Assembly (NCBI GenBank): GCA_003988855.1
Contig: QYAI01000095.1
Location: forward strand, 55,968-119,967
From: Arachnopeziza araneosa
Taxonomy: Eukaryota > Ascomycota > Leotiomycetes > Helotiales > Arachnopezizaceae
Length of the DNA: 64,000 bases
Direction of reading: 5' to 3'
The translations under genes and the position numbers were made by a program. The notes beneath the pieces were generated by a model that saw only the letters and a program-made list of their open reading frames with translations, was not told where the DNA came from and did no database searches. Positions 57,174 to 64,000 of the stretch are shown piece after piece. How positions within the stretch are numbered: position 1 is the stretch's first letter; the number at the start of each line of letters is the position of its first letter.

Positions 57174-58730
57174 ATGTCTTCAACAAGTACAATCTCTATT
57201 ACATTACAAGAAGTGCCTCCCTCGCACACAGAGCATGCTAAGAATGTCGCACCATATTCCTCATCACACCCAAGAAACCCGCCAGATGATATTGAAATGA
57301 ATTCCTTGTCAACTCATCAATTCGCACAGAATGAAACGGGTAGGGCTTTGGGTACAAGTCTCCAAGAAGATCCTCCTACCACAAGTTCTGAACAGATCCA
57401 AACCATCTGGAATCCATACAAGAATAGATTTCGTGTTCTAGCTGCATGTTTGACCAGCTTTGCAAATGGTATGAATGATGCAGCTCCGGGAGCGTTGATT
57501 GCTAGCATTGAGAAGTATGAATACTCGTGTTGACGAAGATTTTAGCTGACCACGGAGCAGAGACTACAATATCAAGTATGGCACTGTGGCGCTCATTTTT
57601 GTTTGTAATGCCCTTGGCTTCATTACTGCAGCATTTTTCCTCAATGCTCTATCGAAAAAGATTGGAAGAGCAAAGGTCATGATTTTGTCAGAAATAATAT
57701 TGATGGTTGGATACGGGATTATCATCTCAACGCCACCATTCCCAGTAGTAGCTTTTGCGTAAGTTATCACAAATGTCACTTTATTAGTGTCATACTGACT
57801 TTCCGCAGGTTCTTTATCCTCGGCAATGGTATGGGAATGAACTTGGCCATTTGTCAAGTCTTCTGTGCCAACTTGGCAAACAACACTACGATGGTGGGGA
57901 TCTATCAAGGATCATATAGTATTGGTGGAATCAGCGGACCACTTATTGCTACTGCTCTCATATCTCGAAGAGTAGTATGGTCACACTTCTACATCGTTGA
58001 GTTAAGTCTAGCAACCTTGAACCTCTGCTTTGCTCCATGGGCATTCTGGGGCGTGGATCAGGAATCCAGTGCCCAATTACCACAACCAGTTAGTAATCAG
58101 CAAGCTCAGACATCACAAAACCTCAGCAACGAAGCTAAGAGAAAAATACAATCATTAAAGAAGCTAGTTACCCACAAACCAACAACCCTTGGTGCACTGT
58201 TTTGCTTTGCATATCAAGGAGCAGAGGTAGCAATCAGTGGCTGGGTCATCTCCTTCCTTGTCCAATTTCGCCACGGTGATCCCTCTAAAGTCGGGTTCGT
58301 AACATCTGGATTCTGGGCTGGTATCACTCTCGGTCGATTCACTCTCTCCTTCCTCGCGCACCAAGTCGGCGAGCGAAGATTTGTCTTCTTTGTTGTTGTT
58401 GGAGCCGCGATCCTCGAACTATTGATCTGGTTTGTACCATCAATTCCCGGTGATTCGGTTGCTGTTGCGTTTTCCGGATTGTTACTTGGTCCGATTCATC
58501 CTTGCATGATTCACATACTTCAACGACTCATTCCTCGCGATATGCAAATATCGTCGCTATCTGTGATCGGATCAGTTGGAAGTTCGGGAGGTGCTCTCGC
58601 TCCGTTTATGACTGGTATGCTGGCTCAGAAGAGTGGGACTTTTGTCCTTCATCCAATTTGTATTGGTTTGTTCATGTCAATGATCTTGACTTGGTGGATG
58701 TTGCCAATACCTGAGAAACGAGATGATTAA
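57174..58730 (+). CDS. Major facilitator superfamily transporter (fungal BSC6/FUCP-like type)
   Basis: Membrane carrier. Model: join 57174-57514, 57561-57758, 57809-58730, 486 residues, with introns of 46 and 50 nt. The first 80 residues are a polar cytosolic tail. The first TM helix follows WNPYKNRFRVLAACLTSFANGMNDAAPGALI; the intron 1 junction gives IEKDYNIKYGTVALIF, a typical family block. About ten to twelve hydrophobic segments are visible, including VMILSEIILMVGYGIIIS, FFILGNGMGMNLAICQVF, GIYQGSYSIGGISGPLIATAL, GFWAGITLGRFTLSFL, FVFFVVVGAAILELLIWF and a GALAPFMTGMLAQ helix. The central loop (about 40 residues) is Gln/Ser-rich. Its place beside two P450s and a PDR pump suggests uptake or export of a small molecule, but the substrate is not readable. 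Confidence 0.88.
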
Positions 58731-59040
58731 ATATTTACGTCGGAATAAGATGCCGACCTTAACAAAAGAAAGCAGGAGTCGTTATTCATACGCACGAAAT
58801 GCAAGTTGCTGGATTGCCCTTCGTTCGCCCGAACACGATTAGCCTCTCCAGTTCGCGCAAAATCCAAAGAGTGACAGATTTTAGAGACAAAGAGAATCTA
58901 TAAATTTAAGCTAGAATCAAGAACATTATTTTGGCGACAACTGTATCTAAAGTTGTGTTGAAGTTCGAAGCTACCTTTTTATGCAACAAATTCTCTCCCT
59001 CATTGAATCTCGCTTAGCAACAACGAACACGGGTTTTCCA
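58731..59040. other. Convergent intergenic region
   Basis: 3' flanks of the MFS gene and the possible small membrane protein gene. Nothing was recognised. Confidence 0.5.
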
Positions 59041-59349
59041 TCAAGTAACTTCATTGCCCCCATCGCCTATCAAAGAATTCCCTGCCATTTCTGTTTTCAG
59101 CTCAGCTGCTTTCCTCTCATACCACTCTAACCTGCTCTGCTTGTCTGGAAATGTTCTCAGCACATCTTCTTCCAATCTTTGGATTCCCGATGGGAGCGAC
59201 TGAGTTCTAGCACGGTACTCAATCGTGAACATTCCCACGAATCCAGAAAGTAAGACCGTCATGAAACTACGAGCAAAAACCACTGTGAGCCACCACCAGA
59301 GCAGAAATAGTATTGGTGTCGAAGTTCCTGGAATATACCAGATCTTCAT
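59041..59349 (-). CDS. Possible small membrane protein, function unknown
   Basis: A 102-residue single frame starting with ATG at 59349. Residues 10-45 hold one long or two short hydrophobic segments (TPILFLLWWWLTVVFARSF, MTVLLSGFVGMFTI), followed by a charged helical tail (RLEEDVLRTFPDKQSRLEWYERKAAELKTEM). This arrangement looks protein-like and is better than chance frames nearby, but no family is recognised and there is no second line of evidence. It could be an exon of a larger gene. Confidence 0.45.
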   Translation of the reverse strand: MKIWYIPGTSTPILFLLWWWLTVVFARSFMTVLLSGFVGMFTIEYRARTQSLPSGIQRLEEDVLRTFPDKQSRLEWYERKAAELKTEMAGNSLIGDGGNEVT

Positions 59350-60937
59350 CTCGAATTATCTTCACGCAGTCGAGTGTTAGCTGGTGTTTGAAACCCCTGA
59401 AAAGAGCTATTTACGTTCTCAGAATCGTTTGAAATACGTACGATATCCTTTCTTTGACGGCTCAAGCAATGCCTGCTTAACTTCTTTGGAATCTCACAAG
59501 CTTGTGAGTTACAATGGTGCTCATGAAGCTGCTCATAAAACATTAGCTGATGCTGACAGTGGATGGGAGCCAAGATCTGACCGATCAGGTCGAAATAAAC
59601 TTCTCTTTACTCGTGATCAGGTTTGATGTCAAAACCAAAATACGTCGCTACCATGCAGTTGACCGGAACCACAGGGAAGCGAATGATTAATCCCGCCGTG
59701 ACACATTATCCGGCATGGGCCATCGTACTTAGAATTCAAGCTTACAATATCCGAGCCGCCAAAAGCGGTCGAACACCCTGGAAATTTTCATCAAGCGAGT
59801 TCTAGTCCTTATTCCTATAGTATACACTATATGCAAGTGTGGCGGATTAGAAGTAATATGATTCTTACCACCAACCGGGAGTTTCCATTTTCCCGAATGT
59901 CACCTCTGCTCACTTAATACAGATTCCAATCCAATCTGTAGAGATTAGAACGGAAGTGATGTACGCTTTAGGATGCCTGATCCGCAAATAGTACCCTCCC
60001 TATGGACTTTAGTGTCCTAACACAATATAAAAAACTGCTGCCTTGCGATTGAAAGGAACGATACGAGCGAACCACAGAATGAAACGGCACGATTGCCATG
60101 GATCAACAGATACCCGCGGCTCGATAGACTTCTATTTTAAACATTTCGGGTCGCCAAGCTACTCCAACTGAGAAAACTCATATATTTCGCAGCGGAAATG
60201 TTTGCACTGGATCCTTCGAAGCTTTTTTACATGAAGTCTGAACAGGCTCGCTAATTCCCGATAACCGAAGACTGAATTCTAGCTTGAAAATTATCTTTCT
60301 CCTTGTGTCCCCTACCAATTCACTTGTGTTCCCTGCCGTCTCCCGTGCACATGTGCTTGATAAAATTTTCACCGAGTACGAAAAAAGTCTCCGAATGATC
60401 TGAACTGCAGAAAGCTATGGTTGCGCTCATATCAAGAATCGGGGAAAAAGAAGAAGTGGAATAGGTCTAAAATTTAAACGAGTATCAGAGGAGGTGGAAC
60501 AGATGACTAACGACAGTGCATCTTATCATGGGCGGGAAAAACTATCACGGCGGAAAGAATAAACCCCGGACTCAGCCCAATGCGACTCTTACCATGATAT
60601 TGATTCCTGTCATTGATAAAGTCGTTGAGATGCACTAAAGGTTGTATGTAGTGCGCTGACATGCAGCCAAGAGAATGGTCGTATGATTTGACTGTACATG
60701 CTCCGAACATAAGTGGTTGCCTTTGCACATTGAGCGAATGATTCAACCCGTCTTAGTATCTCACTGCATTGACATACCTCAATCTTGGATCAATCCCTCC
60801 GGGAGCGAAAGAGTCCTGTCATGATACATGTATAAATTAACCTTCCTCCTCCGCTTCAGAATGGCAGAAATCCACCGCTACTCCTGCATTCCTCGTTTCA
60901 AGAACCCAAAGCCAATACTCTTAAGCTATACCTCATC
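59350..60937. other. Gene-free region
   Basis: About 1.6 kb with short chance frames only. No tRNA, repeat or domain was recognised. The last 100 bases, C- and T-rich before the ATG at 60938, fit the promoter and leader of the secreted-protein gene. Confidence 0.5.
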
Positions 60938-61847
60938 ATGAAGCTCGATCATCAAACTCTTGTCTCGCTGCTATGGCACCTCACCATTGCTCAAGCTGCT
61001 GTCATCCGATCTTCAGATGATGGAGCAGTGGCAAATCACCAGAATTTGCATTCCATATACACGGATGCACAGACCGGCCATGTAATCCATTTCCTGGTTG
61101 AAGGATACACGGGCGAGGTGACAAATGTCACTTTGAACGATGTCTACACTCCCCAATACCATTTCACCACCCGTGATGAACTCGCTGCTCGTCATCTTGA
61201 TCTAGTGGAGCGAGACATCTGTCAAAAAATCACAGACTGTGCAGGCTTGCTCAAGGATAGCACCGCTTTCTACGCAGCAAAGGGATGGTCTGGCCTGTCC
61301 AGCTTTTGTGTTACTGGAGCAAATAGCGTCTCGAATTACTTCACCGCAAACAATTATGCCCACGCTACTGCGGTTTTGGATGGTGCTATCGCATCTTTCG
61401 CGGTCTTGGTGCCAATTGGCGCAGCGACATAGTAAGCCTTTTTCAACCATCTCAATTCGGCAAAAATCACTGACATCAAGGTGTGCTAGTTATTTCAATG
61501 CAAAGCTCGACACCTTGAAAGGCAAGAGCGATCAAGATGCATGCGGTGCGAAGCAGCCATCTGTCGTTGCAGAGACCACAGCAAGTGCCATGTACGAGTT
61601 CTGCTTGAGTCTCAAGAATGAGGCGATGTCGTCTGCTACGACACGCTTCAATGTAGCAGATGACACGTCTAGTGATAATACCTACAATAGCAATGACGGA
61701 ATTCAGTTGATCTCTAAGTTCAATATTGGATCAAAAGAATTTGACACGCTTGCTGTGTGCAAAGACTACGGGATTGTATGGCGCAGAGATTTTGCCTCAG
61801 CTTTGCAACGGGGAAAGGAGCGGTCCACAAGATCGATCGAGTGGTAG
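60938..61847 (+). CDS. Secreted protein of unknown function
   Basis: Model: join 60938-61431 and 61490-61847, 283 residues, with a 58-nt intron (GTAAGC...GCTAG) that joins GAAT to YYFNAKLDTL. The N-terminus MKLDHQTLVSLLWHLTIAQA is a probable signal peptide. Several Cys residues (ICQKITDCAGLL, SFCVTGANS, DACGAKQPS, MYEFCLSL, LAVC) suit disulphide bonding outside the cell. A 40-residue stretch after the signal looks like a pro-region ending near LVERD. No family is recognised. The C-terminus is uncertain: splicing out 61776-61831 (56 nt, GTATGG...CACAAG) would move the stop to 61909 and give 285 residues ending KVISMDQILMRVW, which reads more like protein than the straight reading. Small secreted Cys-containing proteins of this type can be effectors, but nothing here proves it. 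Confidence 0.7.
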
Positions 61848-61909
61848 ACTCCGTCGGAGAAATCTATAAGGTCATTTCCATGGATCAAATCTTGATGAGA
61901 GTATGGTGA

Positions 61910-62825
61910 AGACTTTGTTGACAGAGAGGATGGTTGAGTCGAAGTAGTAGCCCCTAGTTGTGTGGGTTTTTCTTGTCGGATGGGTTTTCTATCTCCTCGC
62001 GCGAATACAGAGGCTTTGAATAAATTCTCCCTTCTCTAAGCTCGTTTAAATTAATGACAGAAAACGTGAAATACCGAAGGATGTTACTTCAGCGCAGTTA
62101 TAGGAGAGACCATTTGCTGAAAGAGGTTGTAAGATTTACGGAGAGTGGTAAGACGAAATATAAGCGAGCCATTTAAGGACGCTAGGCTCCCCTTTCCGGC
62201 GATCGTCAAAACAGGGTTGTCCATCTGACATTAGCATTGCAGCGTCTTCTTCTGAAAATCAGGCCACCCTGGAAAATACTAAGCGCTTAAAAATATCCTC
62301 CTGAATTAGGAAACAGGACTTTGAATTTCAATTCCGAAAAATTAACCACGTGACTTGTGCTACATTGACTCATAGAAATGGAATTTACGCTGCTGTTCAT
62401 GCCCACCTCTGTTTGAAGCCACTTCCAAGACAACTCGTAGCCGATATATTTTGATGAGATATTTGTGCTTACTTGGGCGAATTTGACGACATCTTGTATG
62501 CGAGAAACCTTCTGTAACGGCGCAGGTAACGAGGTGACTAGGGAAGAGGCATATGGGAGTGCGTTCACGACAAGCTAGTATATTCGACCTATAGGCTCTA
62601 GTACGGAGGAAAAGAGTAATATGAGGAAGAGAAAGGAAACAAGAGAGAGGTGTGCCATATACCCCTTAGTGTGGTGGCCCACCTTCCGAATATGTTCCGA
62701 CCCCTTTTCATACATCATGTGACCAAAGAGGGTTTCATCCCTCACACCTTCTTGCGCTCAATTTTAGATTACCTATGATCGATCTTTGTCCTCGTGTGAT
62801 GAATTTTGTATATTAGCCAAGAGAG
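61910..62825. other. Gene-free region before the retrotransposon
   Basis: AT-rich DNA with short chance frames. The right end, GAGAG at 62821-62825, would be the target-site duplication if the LTR starts at 62826. Confidence 0.45.
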
Positions 62826-63164
62826 TGTTGACAAAAGCGGCAATTTGTGCTGAAATGTGATTGGGCTGTGAAGAAAGAACTCAGCCCCTAAGTGGGATGT
62901 GGTGTGCGCTGGCAAGGCGCACCCAGCATGTTGGGAGACAAGATGAATTCAGGAAAAAGTGTTGCAAAAGGACGGCCTGCAGTCAGAGCGATAGTTTTAG
63001 CGTGTTAGGGCTCTGTTTTTACTCGTTTCAGGGCCTCAGGCCCTGTTTCATCAGTTAAATCAGTACTAGTTGCCACTCTAGTATAGCGTACTGGAAGCCT
63101 ATATATAGGGTGCACTTCCAACTCCATTTTTGCACCTATTCTGAACACACTTTAAAAGCCAACA
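62826..63164 (+). repeat. 5' long terminal repeat (predicted)
   Basis: It starts TGTTGACAAAAGC and ends AACA just before the primer site, the TG...CA form of LTRs, about 339 bases. A TATA-like CTATATATA at 63099-63107 would be the U3 promoter. The partner LTR is outside the window, so the ends are inferred. Confidence 0.6.
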
Positions 63165-63177
63165 GGTTATGAGCACC
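63165..63177 (+). other. Primer binding site, half-tRNA (initiator Met anticodon region)
   Basis: GGTTATGAGC directly follows the predicted LTR end. It is complementary to GCTCATAACC of the initiator tRNA-Met anticodon stem-loop. Copia-type elements prime from this internal half-tRNA, so the site supports the family call. Confidence 0.65.
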
Positions 63178-63234
63178 GGTTAGCAGCTCCATACGCTATA
63201 TTATACTGTTTTCAGCACCCAACACGCTGCAATT

Positions 63235-63897
63235 ATGGAAGGAATAGGCTTCGAGAAGCCTAGAATCACTAAGCTATCAGGCCCTAACTATAGGACCTGG
63301 CAGCGACAAGTTAAGAAGCTCTTGCAGGGCCAAGGGCTTTGGTCAGTGGTCAATATAGGCTCTGTAGAGGATTCTACAGGGGCCTATATAGGGAAAGAAG
63401 ACCCTGTAGTGGCAGGCACGCCTGGAATAGGCACTAAAGAAGAGCCTGTAGCTACAGGAAGTACAGGGTCTACTGGCCCTAAGACTAGGGCAGTGAGAAC
63501 CCAAGAAGCAGAGGACTCGAAGGCTACAACAGCTGAGCGAGCCTCTAGGGGCCTAAGACAAGACTGTCAGGCTTCTACAGTGATTATGAGCCTCTGTTCG
63601 GAAGAGGTTCTAGGCTTTATACTGCTGAAGGATACTGCTAAAGAGCAGTGGGAATACCTGGAGACTCTATATGGAGCTGTCAGTATACAACAGCTAGGCT
63701 CCAAAATGAAGGCCTTCACAGGCTATAAGCCTAAAAAGGGAGACACAGTCATGATAATCAGCTCTGAACTAGACAGGCTTCAAGCTGAAATACAGGCTAT
63801 AGAGCCTACGGAGAGACCTTCTGATACCCTGAAAACCAGCTTGCTGATTCAGGCTATGGAAAGCCTAAATACAGGCTATAGGCCTTTATTCCTTTAA
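63235..63897 (+). CDS. Copia-type Gag (UBN2-like) fragment
   Basis: A 220-residue frame from ATG 63235. The N-terminus KPRITKLSGPNYRTWQRQVKKLLQGQGLWSVV is the standard opening of copia Gag (a LxGxNYxxW pattern). The middle has an unusual Gly/Thr/Glu-rich insert (near 55-100), then LLKDTAKEQWEYLETLYGAVSIQQLGSKMKAF and SELDRLQAEIQAIE, the UBN2 helical core. No zinc knuckle (CxxCx4HxxxxC) is reached before the stop TAA at 63895. Gag forms the particle that houses reverse transcription. The sequence is visibly poor in CG dinucleotides and rich in CTA, AGG and AGCCT strings, unlike nearby genes. It is probably a broken or partial copy. Confidence 0.75.
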   Translation: MEGIGFEKPRITKLSGPNYRTWQRQVKKLLQGQGLWSVVNIGSVEDSTGAYIGKEDPVVAGTPGIGTKEEPVATGSTGSTGPKTRAVRTQEAEDSKATTAERASRGLRQDCQASTVIMSLCSEEVLGFILLKDTAKEQWEYLETLYGAVSIQQLGSKMKAFTGYKPKKGDTVMIISSELDRLQAEIQAIEPTERPSDTLKTSLLIQAMESLNTGYRPLFL

Positions 63898-64000
63898 CTA
63901 AAGCTAGTGTACGAGGGGCAGAAGAGCAGCCAATAAAACAAGAGTCTCGTCGGCCCTCAGCTAGCTCTCGATAGTATATTTTGGAAGAATCAACCAGAGC

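Larger units (their letters stand above)
62826..64000 (+). mobile_element. Ty1/copia LTR retrotransposon, 5' part, cut by the window edge
   Basis: A putative 5' LTR, a half-tRNA primer site and a gag-type frame occur in the right order and spacing. The protease, integrase and reverse transcriptase would lie beyond 64000. Stops occur in both plausible frames after gag, at 63895 and near 63974, so this copy may be decayed. The family call rests on the gag N-terminal domain and the primer site. Confidence 0.75.

Noticed and set aside
42510..58730. A full secondary-metabolite gene cluster.
   Set aside because: No PKS, NRPS, terpene synthase, DMATS or pathway regulator is visible in the window; only tailoring and transport genes are present.
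59384..59805. Two short plus-strand frames after the small membrane protein.
   Set aside because: No recognisable domain, no splice support and composition like non-coding DNA.
1..64000. CRISPR arrays, prokaryotic operons or ribosome binding sites.
   Set aside because: No spaced direct repeats were seen, and the introns and gene families show a fungal nuclear genome, where these features do not apply.

Overview
This window is nuclear DNA of a filamentous ascomycete (Pezizomycotina, perhaps Leotiomycetes). Genes are split by short introns (mostly 45-100 nt, GTAAGT-like donors, CTAAC-like branch sites). The content is fungal: a HET-domain protein, a Pth11/SAT4-type seven-TM receptor, a PLAC8 protein, a PDR-type ABC-G pump and a copia element using the half-tRNA primer site. 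The genus cannot be fixed from sequence alone. All splice models were built by hand and checked only for reading-frame continuity.

Bases 1-31 kb are mostly housekeeping: ELG1 (cut off at its 5' end), a decayed MYND-finger gene, HEM3 (haem), GCV3 (glycine cleavage H protein), an SPG1/TEM1 GTPase, a large PLAC8 protein, a small acidic mitochondrial membrane protein, CAND1, a membrane-anchored fucose-lectin-like protein, a PTC1-like PP2C phosphatase, ESCRT-III VPS2 and mitofusin FZO1. GCV3/SPG1 and VPS2/FZO1 are divergent pairs with 0.4-0.6 kb shared promoters.

Bases 31-42 kb are accessory: a HET-domain gene, a two-TM receptor-L-domain protein, an 86-residue protein of unknown role behind a CA microsatellite, a secreted CE1 esterase whose promoter has an inverted GGCTAA repeat (XlnR/Xyr1-like), and a Pth11-like receptor.

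Bases 42-59 kb are the most unusual part: a P450, an odd G-alpha-like protein, an 11-exon PDR ABC transporter, a second P450 paralogous to the first, and an MFS carrier. There is no polyketide synthase, NRPS or terpene synthase, so this looks like a detoxification or modification-and-export cassette rather than a complete biosynthetic cluster. The G-alpha-like protein joins a Helo-like N-terminal domain, three and a half copies of a 27-28 residue VETxEKF repeat, and a G-alpha domain whose P-loop, catalytic Arg, catalytic Gln and NKxD motifs are all replaced. It is the best candidate here for an undescribed system, possibly a non-hydrolysing G-alpha scaffold attached to a fungal death-signalling type module.

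Bases 59-64 kb are gene-poor: a possible small membrane protein, a secreted protein of unknown function with an ambiguous C-terminus, and the 5' LTR, primer site and gag of a Ty1/copia element running off the right edge.
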